Positions 8,614 through 14,700 of a stretch of DNA of 14,700 bases are shown here, piece after piece. A program made the position numbers and the translations under genes. The stretch is taken from positions 6,471 to 21,170 of the forward strand of contig JAAXHZ010000060.1 of assembly GCA_012270625.1 (NCBI GenBank). The letters are read 5' to 3'. The notes under the pieces are model-generated. The model worked only from the letters and a program-made list of their open reading frames with translations. It had not been told where the DNA came from and searched no databases. Every line of letters starts with the position of its first letter. The stretch's first letter is position 1. The DNA is from Dehalococcoidia bacterium (GTDB lineage Bacteria; Chloroflexota; Dehalococcoidia; SAR202; UBA11138).

Positions 8614-8633
8614 TCTGGCCCTACCTCTTGAAG

Positions 8634-9080
8634 CTACAGCTTGCTTATGACAGCCACCGCGATTGTGACCGTGCTGGCAATCATCCCGGCGGACATGGTA
8701 ATGACTATTCCCGCAAGCCACCGGTATTGATTGGCAGCGCGATCTTCTATGTGGTCCAACCGCGCATTGACGCGATCGAATCCGATCATCGTTTGATCAT
8801 TGAGATTGTCAATACGTGCATTGGTGCGCTCGAATCCGGTTGCCATTTGATCATATAGCTGATCGGTGCGCGCATTGGTGCGCTCGAATCCGGTTGCCAT
8901 TTGATCATATAGCTGATCGGTGCGCGCATTGGTGCGATCGAATCCGATTGCCATTTGGTCGTACAACTGATCGAAGCGGGCGTCGACTCGCTCGAATCTC
9001 TCGTCGATGCGATCCAGTCGATCACGTATTTCGACGAAAGCGCCTTCCAATCGCTCTATTCTGGCGTCTGAAGTAGTCAC
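8634..9080 (-). CDS. Tail-anchored coiled-coil repeat protein, function unknown
   Basis: This 148-residue protein begins with a charged helix (about 1-35, RIERLEG, RLDRIDERFERVDARF), followed by four 18-residue repeats (36-107) of the form DQLYDQMATGFERTNAR. A single C-terminal membrane helix (about 121-146) comes next and only a few residues follow. Eighteen residues equals one heptad plus one hendecad, or five helical turns, which favours a long continuous coiled coil standing off the membrane. No enzyme motif is present. The start is GTG without a clear ribosome site; an extended -10 box lies 7 bases upstream. It is last in a tightly packed minus-strand series, 13 bp after the metallo-hydrolase gene. 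Similar short coiled-coil membrane proteins are frequent and mostly unnamed, so no function is assigned. Confidence 0.75.
   Translation of the reverse strand: MTTSDARIERLEGAFVEIRDRLDRIDERFERVDARFDQLYDQMAIGFDRTNARTDQLYDQMATGFERTNARTDQLYDQMATGFERTNARIDNLNDQTMIGFDRVNARLDHIEDRAANQYRWLAGIVITMSAGMIASTVTIAVAVISKL
8760..8975 (-). repeat. Four tandem 54-bp repeats in the coiled-coil gene
   Basis: Four in-frame 54-bp units encode four 18-residue repeats (residues 36-107). The two middle units are identical at the DNA level: 8821-8874 equals 8875-8928 base for base. The outer units are diverged. Exact identity including third codon positions points to a recent duplication or repeat-to-repeat conversion. 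Gain or loss of a unit would keep the reading frame. Confidence 0.92.
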
Positions 9081-9087
9081 GATGTTT

Positions 9088-9096
9088 AGTATATCA
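9088..9096 (-). promoter_or_regulatory. Possible extended -10 promoter for the coiled-coil gene
   Basis: The minus strand reads TGATATACT, a TGn-extended -10 (TATACT at 9093-9088). The TGn is the TGA stop codon of the upstream hydrolase gene. No good -35 is present. Transcription would start close to the GTG at 9080, giving a leaderless or nearly leaderless message, in keeping with the absence of a ribosome site. Confidence 0.35.
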
Positions 9097-9915
9097 CATC
9101 AGACGGAAGCTGGCTGGGTTCTCCTCGACGATCCCATCGCTTCTGAGCTTCTCTAGGTGAGTGGTCACGTTGCGCTGTGCGGAGCGCTTCAGGCCCTGGT
9201 TAAGGTCGCGCGGATAGATCGCGTCTGTGATTGCCTCGGCAGTTGCGTGACCATCCTTGAGCGCGTTCAGTACCTGCGTCTCTCTCCGTGACCTGTGATC
9301 GTACTGCCAGCGGATTAGTCCTTTCCCTTTAGGTGGAGGGACCACCGGCCCATGCGCGGGACACACGGTCTCGTGATCGATCTCGATAAGCATCTGAAGT
9401 GATTCCATGTACGCCGCGAGGTCGCCGACCGACGTGGACGACGCCCCAAGCACCGTATCGCCGGTGAACATCACGCCATCGTCCGCCAGATGGTAGCAGA
9501 CGTGATCGACCTCGTGCCCCGGCGTGAACAGCGCGCGCAGCGTCACACCCGCCACTTCGACTCCCTCGTTATCTTCCAGCGGCGTCACCGCGTCATCGTC
9601 CCCAAGCACCTTGCGCAGCCGATCCACCAGCTTTGGATGGCAGCGTACAGTCGCCCCGGTGGCCTCATGGACACGGTCCAGTCCACCGATGTGATCGCCG
9701 TGACCGTGCGTGATCAGGATCGACTTGATCGATGGCTTGCCGAGTTCGGCGTAGTAGTCGAGGATGGCCTGCGTCCACTCACGCCAGTGATCGCCGGTGT
9801 CGATCAGTACCATCTCGTCGGACGGGTCGCCTACGAAGTAGTTGTTAGACCCGCCGGGATGTGATACCGCCCCGTCGTCAATGTGCATATTGTAAACGTG
9901 TGGGGTTATTTGCAT
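9094..9915 (-). CDS. Metallo-beta-lactamase-fold hydrolase, LACTB2-like with C-terminal winged helix
   Basis: A soluble 273-residue metallohydrolase. The binuclear zinc site is complete: His70, His72, Asp74 and His75 in THGHGDHIGG, His134 in TPGHEVDH, Asp153 in FTGDTVLG and His188 in CPAHGPVV. A C-terminal region of about 60 residues (from about 210, ETQVLNALKDGHATAEAI) resembles the winged-helix domain of LACTB2-type proteins. Substrates in this family range from thioesters to RNA, so the reaction cannot be named. The ATG at 9915 has only a weak GGA upstream. It is in a series with the aldo/keto reductase (19 bp gap) and the dehydrogenase genes. A thioesterase-like role on an acyl product of the dehydrogenase would fit the setting but is speculation. 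Confidence 0.88.
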   Translation of the reverse strand: MQITPHVYNMHIDDGAVSHPGGSNNYFVGDPSDEMVLIDTGDHWREWTQAILDYYAELGKPSIKSILITHGHGDHIGGLDRVHEATGATVRCHPKLVDRLRKVLGDDDAVTPLEDNEGVEVAGVTLRALFTPGHEVDHVCYHLADDGVMFTGDTVLGASSTSVGDLAAYMESLQMLIEIDHETVCPAHGPVVPPPKGKGLIRWQYDHRSRRETQVLNALKDGHATAEAITDAIYPRDLNQGLKRSAQRNVTTHLEKLRSDGIVEENPASFRLM

Positions 9916-9934
9916 ATATGAAGTCCGTTTCAGC

Positions 9935-10873
9935 CTAGAGTGCGTCTAGCTGCGATACCACCTCGGCTGGCAGATCTATCGCAGTAGCCGCGGTGTTGCT
10001 CTTCACCTGTTCGGGGCGAGACGCTCCCACGATGACTGACGTGATCTGCGGACGCGACAGCGTCCAGGCGATGAGAAGCTGGGGCACGCTCACCTCGAGT
10101 TCTGTCGCGGTCGTCTTGAGCGTCTCGACCATCTCGAACGTGCGCTCGTTCCAGTAGGTGTCCTTGGCTCGCTGTGCGTGCCGCGATGCCATGTGGCTGT
10201 CGTCCGGCGGTCCTGAACTGGGATCGTACCTGCCCGTCAGCACGCCGCCCATGAATACCTGGTATGGGATGATGCCGACTCCCTGGTCATCGCAGGCGGC
10301 GAACATCTCGCCCTCGATGTCGCGCTTTCCCAGATTGTACTCCGGCTGCACTGACTCGAATCGCTCCAGCCCACGCCTGTCGCTCACCCACAGCGCCTTG
10401 GTGAGCTGCCACGCGGCGAAGTTGGAGCAGCCGATGTAACGTATCTTGCCTGCTCGCACCATGTCGTCCAGCGTGCCGAGCGTCTCCTCGAGAGGCGTAT
10501 CAGGATCGAAGTAGTGCACCTGGTACAGGTCGATGTAGTCCGTACTCAATCTGCGCAGGCTGCCATTGATCGCGTCGATAAGATGTTTGCGCGACAGCCC
10601 GATGTCGTTGGGGCCGTCGCCAGTTGCGATAAAGCCCTTCGTAGCCACGACGAACCGGTGTCTTCGCATTCGCACCGCCCTGCCCACGACCACCTCCGAG
10701 TGGCCCGAGTTGTAAGCGTCGGCGGTGTCGATGAAGTTGACACCAGCGTCGAGCGCGGCATCGACCACCGTCATCGCCCGCTCGTCGTCCACGTATCCCG
10801 CACCAAACATATTGGTGCCAAGGCAAAGCCGTGACACCTTCAGACCGCTCCGACCGAGTCTTACGTAGTCCAT
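9935..10873 (-). CDS. Aldo/keto reductase
   Basis: An NAD(P)H-dependent oxidoreductase of aldehydes or ketones with the TIM-barrel aldo/keto reductase fold, 312 residues, full length. The catalytic tetrad is present: Asp49 and Tyr54 (FIDTADAYNSG), Lys79 (VVATKGF) and His120 (YQVHYFD). The C-terminal segment SVIVGASRPEQVKSN is the usual cofactor-binding part. It begins like family members (MDYVRLGRSGLKVSRLCLGT). The start at 10873 has TAGGAG six bases upstream, overlapping the stop codon of the E2 gene, and the gap is 8 bp, so the two are surely co-transcribed. The substrate is unknown. Its place beside an acetoin/pyruvate-type dehydrogenase hints at a carbonyl or diketone substrate, by inference only. 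Confidence 0.92.
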   Translation of the reverse strand: MDYVRLGRSGLKVSRLCLGTNMFGAGYVDDERAMTVVDAALDAGVNFIDTADAYNSGHSEVVVGRAVRMRRHRFVVATKGFIATGDGPNDIGLSRKHLIDAINGSLRRLSTDYIDLYQVHYFDPDTPLEETLGTLDDMVRAGKIRYIGCSNFAAWQLTKALWVSDRRGLERFESVQPEYNLGKRDIEGEMFAACDDQGVGIIPYQVFMGGVLTGRYDPSSGPPDDSHMASRHAQRAKDTYWNERTFEMVETLKTTATELEVSVPQLLIAWTLSRPQITSVIVGASRPEQVKSNTAATAIDLPAEVVSQLDAL

Positions 10874-10881
10874 GGAAGCTC

Positions 10882-12207
10882 CTACCTGAACAACCTTGCC
10901 GGGCGTTCTACAGTCGCCTGAAGACGCCGCATGAAGCTCGCCGCCACCGCACCGTCAATCACCTGGTGATCAGCGGTCAGGCTGAGAGTCAGCATCTCTC
11001 TGACGACTACCTCACCGCGTGACACGACCGGCTTCTGCGCGATGCGTCCCACGCCCAGTATCCCGCTCTGTGGCGGGTTCAGGATCGGCGTAAACCCATC
11101 TACCGATCCGAGTACACTGATCGTAAAGGTCCCGCCGACAACGTTGTCCGGAGACAGTTCGTTCGCGCGCGCGCTGTTCGCCAGCGCCGACGTCGCCTCG
11201 GATATTTCGTTTATGCTCATCGAGCCTACGTCACGCACCACCGGGACGATCAGCCCGTCGTCCAGCGCGACCGCGACCCCCATGTTCACCTGGTCGAAGT
11301 AGTGGATTGTCCCGTTCGCCAGCACGGAGTTCATGGCCGGCACCCGTGAGAGCGCTTCTGCGCACGCCTTGATCAGGACGTCCGCCATGGTGATGGTGGT
11401 GTCCTGGCCTCGTGAGTGCTCTCTGCGCATTCTCTGCGCTTCGGTCGCGTCAACTTCAAGGAAGTAGGACAGCTGCGCGGAGCTTCTGAGGCTGTCGGAC
11501 ATATGCTGAGCGATGCTCCTACGCATCCCGCGAAGCGGCTCGCTCCTCGACGGCTCCGGTAGTCCGGGAGGCATCGAGGGGGCTTGTTCCACAGCCTGAG
11601 CTTCGGCGAAAGCTCGGACGTCTGCCTCGACCACTCGCCCCCTGGGACCTGTGGGTATCACCTGTGATAAGTCCACGCTCATCCTGGAGGCCAACCTGCG
11701 CGCTCCCGGCGTAGATGGTACGACATCAGGCGTAGCGGCCTGAGCTTCAGCGAAAGCTCGGACGTCTGCCTCAACCACTCGGCCCCCGGGACCTGTGGGC
11801 GTTACCTGCGATATATCGACTCCCATCCTGGAGGCCAACCTGCGCGCGCCCGGCGTCGAACGTACAGCCTCGCCAGCCTGCTGACGCGCGGCTTGTCGTC
11901 TCCGCGGCGCCTGTCGAGTAGCGGCCCTTGCTGCTGGCGACACCGGAGCTTCTTGAGCGGGCGGCTCTTCCCCTTCGGCAAGCACGTACCCGATCAGGCC
12001 GTCCACCGCGACCGTCGCGCCCTCATCAACGACCGGATGGAACCGACCTCCTGCCACCGATTCGAGGTCGTAGTTGAGCTTCTCTGTTTCGATCTCGACG
12101 ATGACTTCGCCCTGGCTGACCTCGTCTCCACGGCTCCTGGCAAGTCGGACTACGGTGCCCTCGGTCATGAAGTCGCCCAATCTGGGCATAACTATCGGAG
12201 TTGCCAA
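10882..12207 (-). CDS. Dihydrolipoyl acyltransferase (E2) of a 2-oxoacid/acetoin dehydrogenase complex
   Basis: E2 is the core of the complex. It carries the acyl group on a lipoyl arm and transfers it to CoA. The 441 residues comprise a lipoyl domain (about 2-78) with lipoyl-lysine Lys43 in EIETEKLNYD, an Ala/Arg/Gln-rich linker (about 82-115), two subunit-binding domains in tandem (117-157 and 165-205), a Pro-rich linker, and the catalytic domain (about 222-441) with His414 and Asp418 in DHQVIDGA. Most E2 proteins have a single subunit-binding domain, so the doubling is unusual. The start is TTG at 12207: the residues MATPIVMPRLGD match the usual family start, GGGGGA lies six bases upstream, and the next ATG would remove the first strand. 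The gene is 36 bp after E1 beta. Pyruvate, acetoin or a branched 2-oxoacid cannot be told apart from E2 alone. Confidence 0.93.
   Translation of the reverse strand: MATPIVMPRLGDFMTEGTVVRLARSRGDEVSQGEVIVEIETEKLNYDLESVAGGRFHPVVDEGATVAVDGLIGYVLAEGEEPPAQEAPVSPAARAATRQAPRRRQAARQQAGEAVRSTPGARRLASRMGVDISQVTPTGPGGRVVEADVRAFAEAQAATPDVVPSTPGARRLASRMSVDLSQVIPTGPRGRVVEADVRAFAEAQAVEQAPSMPPGLPEPSRSEPLRGMRRSIAQHMSDSLRSSAQLSYFLEVDATEAQRMRREHSRGQDTTITMADVLIKACAEALSRVPAMNSVLANGTIHYFDQVNMGVAVALDDGLIVPVVRDVGSMSINEISEATSALANSARANELSPDNVVGGTFTISVLGSVDGFTPILNPPQSGILGVGRIAQKPVVSRGEVVVREMLTLSLTADHQVIDGAVAASFMRRLQATVERPARLFR
11593..11859 (-). repeat. Tandem duplication of the E2 subunit-binding domain (144-bp period)
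   Basis: Residues 117-157 and 165-205 of E2 are 37 of 41 identical, each starting STPGARRLASRM and ending VEADVRAFAEAQA. The period is 48 residues (144 bp). On DNA the copies at 11737-11859 and 11593-11715 are also close, with scattered single-base differences. The differing positions are Gly129/Ser177, Ile132/Leu180, Thr136/Ile184 and Gly141/Arg189. Both copies keep the core residues of the binding domain. Confidence 0.9.
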
Positions 12208-12243
12208 TGTACTTCCCCCGAGACTACTAGTGCGACCGCCGTC

Positions 12244-13269
12244 CTATTCGAGCACGCTGAGCGCCGCATCTACAGTCATGTCAGCTGTCGGCACGAATAG
12301 AGCCTCCAGCGGTCTGCTGTACGGCACGGGCGCATGGGGCGCGTTCAGTCGCTTCGGTGGCGCGTCGAGGTAATCGAACGCCTCTTCAGCCACTAACGCG
12401 GAGATATCGGACGCGATCGAGCAGCGAGGGTAGTCCTCGTCAACTATCACTACCTTGCGGGTCTTCTTGACCGATTCGAGTATAGTCTCATCGTCCATTG
12501 GCGAGAGCGACAGCAGATCAACAACCTCTGTCGAGTAGCCCTGCTCCTCCAAGGCAGCCGCTGCCTGTAGGCACACGTTCGTCATGTAGCTGATGCCGAT
12601 TAGTGTAACGTCGGTGCCTTCACGTACAACGCGAGATCTGCCGATCTCCACCTCATATGACTCTTCCGGCACATCGACGTCGAACCGAATTCCCATGAGC
12701 TGGCGATTGTTGAAGACGATGACGGGGTCGTTGTCGCGGATCGCCGCGGTCATCAGGCCCTTCGCAGTGTATGGGTCGGACGGCGCGACGCACTTCAGGC
12801 CCGGAAAGTGAGTGAAGATCGAGTAGAGCGTCTCCGAGTGCTGCGCCGCCGAGTTGGTGCCGGCCCCAGTGCCCGTCATGATCGTCAGAGGTATGGTGAC
12901 CTTGCCGCCGAACATGTAGTGGATCTTAGCCGCGTTGTTGGTTATCTGGTCGGCGCACACTCCGTAGAAGCCAACGTACATCAGGTCAACAACCGGTCGC
13001 AGACCGGATGCGGCGGCGCCCACGCCGGCGCCTATGAATCCGGCCTCCGAGATGGGCGTATCGCGCACCCTGCCGCGTCCGAACTGTCCGACCAGTCCCT
13101 TGGTCAGCCTCATCGGGCCGCCCCAGGCGTCCTGCTTATCTTCCCTGTCACCACCACCGGCGATGTCCTCGCCCATAACAATGACGTTCTCGTCGCGCTC
13201 CATCTCCAGCCGGATGGCCTCGTTGATCGCCTGTATGTATGAGACCTGTCGTATGGCTTCAGCTACCAT
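12244..13269 (-). CDS. E1 beta subunit of a 2-oxoacid (acetoin/pyruvate-type) dehydrogenase
   Basis: E1 beta joins E1 alpha to form the thiamine diphosphate-dependent decarboxylase or acetoin-cleaving component. The 341-residue protein is full length. Its landmarks are GEDIAGGG (33-40), Glu75 in DTPISEAGFIGAGVGAA (the glutamate that activates thiamine diphosphate), and His144 in AAQHSETLYS; the C-terminal transketolase domain follows from about residue 205. The start at 13269 has AAGGAG eight bases upstream, the best ribosome site in this block. It lies 42 bp after the small membrane protein gene and 36 bp before E2. Overall it resembles AcoB and PdhB alike, and the substrate remains open. 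Confidence 0.93.
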   Translation of the reverse strand: MVAEAIRQVSYIQAINEAIRLEMERDENVIVMGEDIAGGGDREDKQDAWGGPMRLTKGLVGQFGRGRVRDTPISEAGFIGAGVGAAASGLRPVVDLMYVGFYGVCADQITNNAAKIHYMFGGKVTIPLTIMTGTGAGTNSAAQHSETLYSIFTHFPGLKCVAPSDPYTAKGLMTAAIRDNDPVIVFNNRQLMGIRFDVDVPEESYEVEIGRSRVVREGTDVTLIGISYMTNVCLQAAAALEEQGYSTEVVDLLSLSPMDDETILESVKKTRKVVIVDEDYPRCSIASDISALVAEEAFDYLDAPPKRLNAPHAPVPYSRPLEALFVPTADMTVDAALSVLE

Positions 13270-13311
13270 GGTGTTTTCTCCTTCTGGGAATACGATTGCC
13301 TTCAGCAGGCA

Positions 13312-13782
13312 TCAGCCGAGGTCCGGGGGCGGCTCATCAAAGGGTTCACCCTGGGACTCCGCTTTCTTGCGACGCTCGTTCCAGTCTCGCCATATAGCGT
13401 TGGATTCGGCGCGACCTTCGGCGCGACCTTCAGCACGACCCTCAGCACGACCCTCAGCGCGCTGTCTCGCCTTGAGCGGTTCCAGTAGATTCTGTCTGAT
13501 GTAGTTGGCTACAACCATGGTCGTCTCCGTCAGTTCCATTGTGGCGTAGATGACTATCGCCAGGGCTACTCCATTGGGCACCAGCCTCTCGGTGATGGAC
13601 AGGTATGTCCTTACGAGGCCAGCGTCTCCTCTGTTGATTATCTCATACGCCGCTATAACACAAGACGTTACCAGCGTCGAGAAGCTGAACGTGGCGAAGT
13701 AAGCGGTCTTCCAGCCTGTAGATATGCTCCATATGGATTCTCTCTGGTTTTCCGATGGATTGTCTTCTTCACCTTCGTTCAT
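13312..13782 (-). CDS. Small two-helix membrane protein with AEGR repeat, function unknown
   Basis: I do not recognise a named family. The 156 residues comprise an acidic, polar N-terminus (1-20), two hydrophobic segments likely to span the membrane (about 26-48 and 70-92), a short basic stretch, a run of Arg-Ala-Glu-Gly repeats (about 108-126), and a polar tail ending WRDWNERRKKAESQGEPFDEPPPD. The tail, with its Trp, Arg and Pro-rich end, looks like a conserved module. The start at 13782 has GGGG and AGG upstream. The gene sits between E1 alpha (36 bp) and E1 beta (42 bp), two subunits that normally are adjacent, so it is almost certainly co-transcribed with them. A link between the dehydrogenase and the membrane is possible but only a guess. 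The composition argues for a real gene rather than a chance frame. Confidence 0.75.
   Translation of the reverse strand: MNEGEEDNPSENQRESIWSISTGWKTAYFATFSFSTLVTSCVIAAYEIINRGDAGLVRTYLSITERLVPNGVALAIVIYATMELTETTMVVANYIRQNLLEPLKARQRAEGRAEGRAEGRAEGRAESNAIWRDWNERRKKAESQGEPFDEPPPDLG
13405..13464 (-). repeat. 12-bp tandem repeat coding for AEGR
   Basis: Five consecutive 12-bp units (13405-13416, 13417-13428, 13429-13440, 13441-13452, 13453-13464) encode the Arg-Ala-Glu-Gly run of the small membrane protein. The first two units are identical, and the next three differ by a few bases. The unit is four codons long, so slippage would change the tail length without shifting the frame. Confidence 0.93.
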
Positions 13783-13818
13783 GCGCCTACCCCGACATCG
13801 ATCCGAACAGCATTACCC

Positions 13819-14700
13819 CTACCCATAGCTCACATAGACATCCGTCATCAGCTCTTCGGGGTCGGGGAATGGGCTATCGTCGGCGAAGGCGACTGCGTCC
13901 GAGACTGACTGCACGCACTCTTCGTCAATTGTCCTGAGCTCGGTCTCGGTGGCGAATCCGCCGTCCACTATGTGATTCTCGAGCCTGATTAGGCAGTCCC
14001 GATCCTCGTAGTAGTCCTCTTCCTCCTGGGTCCTGTATCCGAGCGGATCATCGGCCCCGAAGTGGCCCTGGTACCGGTACGTCTGCGCCTCTATCAGTGT
14101 TGGGCCATCGCCGCTGCGGGCACGGCTGACAGCCGCGGCCGCGACCTCGTGCATCTCGATTACGTCCTGCCCGTCCACCGATATGCCCGGCATGTCGTAT
14201 CCGGCGGCGCGGTTGGCGACAGACGCTCCGGCGACGGTGAACTCGAACGGCGTGGACTCGGCGTACCTGTTGTTCTCGCACACGAACAGCACCGGCAGCT
14301 TCCAGATGCTCGCGAGGTTCATCGACTCGTGCAGCACCCCCTGACTGGACGCGCCGTCTCCGAAGAAGACCACGCTGACCTGATCTGTGCCCCTCACCTT
14401 CGCGCTCAAACCGACGCCGGTCGCCACTGGAATGTTCGAGCCAACCACACCGTTCGCGCCCAGCATCCCCTTGTTTATGTCGGCGATGTGCATGGTGCCG
14501 CCTTTGCCCTTGTTGGTGCCGGTGGCCTTGCCAAGCAGCTCGGCCATCATCTCGCTAAGATCGACTCCCTTAGCAATGCAGTGATGATGGCTCCTGTGAG
14601 TGCCAAGCACGTAGTCGTCGTCTCGCAGATGGGCGCAGATACCTGTCGGCACTGCCTCCTGACCTATGGAGGAGTGCATCCCGCGCAGCTTGCCCGCGTC
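13819..14700 (-). CDS. E1 alpha subunit of a 2-oxoacid (acetoin-type) dehydrogenase, 5' end cut by window
   Basis: This is the thiamine diphosphate-binding subunit of the E1 component. The thiamine motif is clear: GDG (at 14361-14353) in FFGDGASSQG, followed about 28 residues later by NN (at 14274-14269) in CENNRYAES. The stretch THRSHHHCIAKG and the motif KGGTMHIADINKGMLGANG resemble acetoin dehydrogenase AcoA more than classical pyruvate E1 alpha, but sequence alone does not settle the substrate. The frame stays open to the window edge (seven further codons before the internal Met at 14679, reading DAGKLRG, then MHSSIGQEA). About 294 residues are present, and about 30-40 N-terminal residues should lie outside. 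It is first of the visible minus-strand genes; its promoter must lie to the right. Confidence 0.93.
   Translation of the reverse strand, partial: DAGKLRGMHSSIGQEAVPTGICAHLRDDDYVLGTHRSHHHCIAKGVDLSEMMAELLGKATGTNKGKGGTMHIADINKGMLGANGVVGSNIPVATGVGLSAKVRGTDQVSVVFFGDGASSQGVLHESMNLASIWKLPVLFVCENNRYAESTPFEFTVAGASVANRAAGYDMPGISVDGQDVIEMHEVAAAAVSRARSGDGPTLIEAQTYRYQGHFGADDPLGYRTQEEEDYYEDRDCLIRLENHIVDGGFATETELRTIDEECVQSVSDAVAFADDSPFPDPEELMTDVYVSYG

Noticed and set aside
8614..8633. Bidirectional terminator between addA and the coiled-coil gene
   Set aside because: The 20-bp gap has no stable GC stem followed by a T-tract on either strand.
8760..8975. CRISPR-like array
   Set aside because: The 54-bp units are directly adjacent with no spacers and encode an in-frame protein repeat; no cas genes are nearby.

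Overview
The window is a compact, GC-rich bacterial segment with short gaps and no RNA genes, CRISPR array or recognisable transposase. It holds two blocks. The gene content fits a Chloroflexota-like bacterium (SAR202/Dehalococcoidia type): a Gram-positive style LexA with matching SOS boxes, an AddAB recombinase in place of RecBCD, an acetoin/pyruvate-type dehydrogenase with separate E1 alpha and beta, and small repeat-bearing membrane proteins. This placement is inference from gene families; no marker gene is present.

Left block (about 1-8613): lexA is on the minus strand and diverges from a plus-strand operon. The lexA promoter is readable: TTGACA, 17 bp, TATTCT. One LexA box lies inside the spacer and a second lies just downstream of the expected transcription start, so autoregulation is likely. 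The plus-strand operon starts from its own promoter (ATGACA, 17 bp, TATACT) with a strong Shine-Dalgarno. It encodes a conserved protein of unknown function (356 aa), then AddB and AddA, the two subunits of an ATP-dependent helicase-nuclease for double-strand break repair. The gaps are 2 bp and 1 bp. All helicase motifs are in AddA. Both subunits keep RecB-type nuclease residues, and AddB keeps the four iron-sulfur cysteines but has no Walker A motif.

Right block (8634-14700): seven minus-strand genes with gaps of 8-42 bp, read from right to left. They are the E1 alpha subunit of a 2-oxoacid dehydrogenase of acetoin/pyruvate type (cut by the window edge), a small two-helix membrane protein with an Ala-Glu-Gly-Arg repeat, E1 beta, E2 acyltransferase with a duplicated subunit-binding domain, an aldo/keto reductase, a metallo-beta-lactamase-fold hydrolase, and a tail-anchored coiled-coil protein with an 18-residue repeat. 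They look like one operon whose promoter lies outside the window. The E3 dihydrolipoamide dehydrogenase is not present here.

No clearly new defence or mobile system is visible. The points most worth following are the unknown gene co-transcribed with addBA, the doubled binding domain of E2, and the two repeat-bearing membrane proteins built into a metabolic operon.
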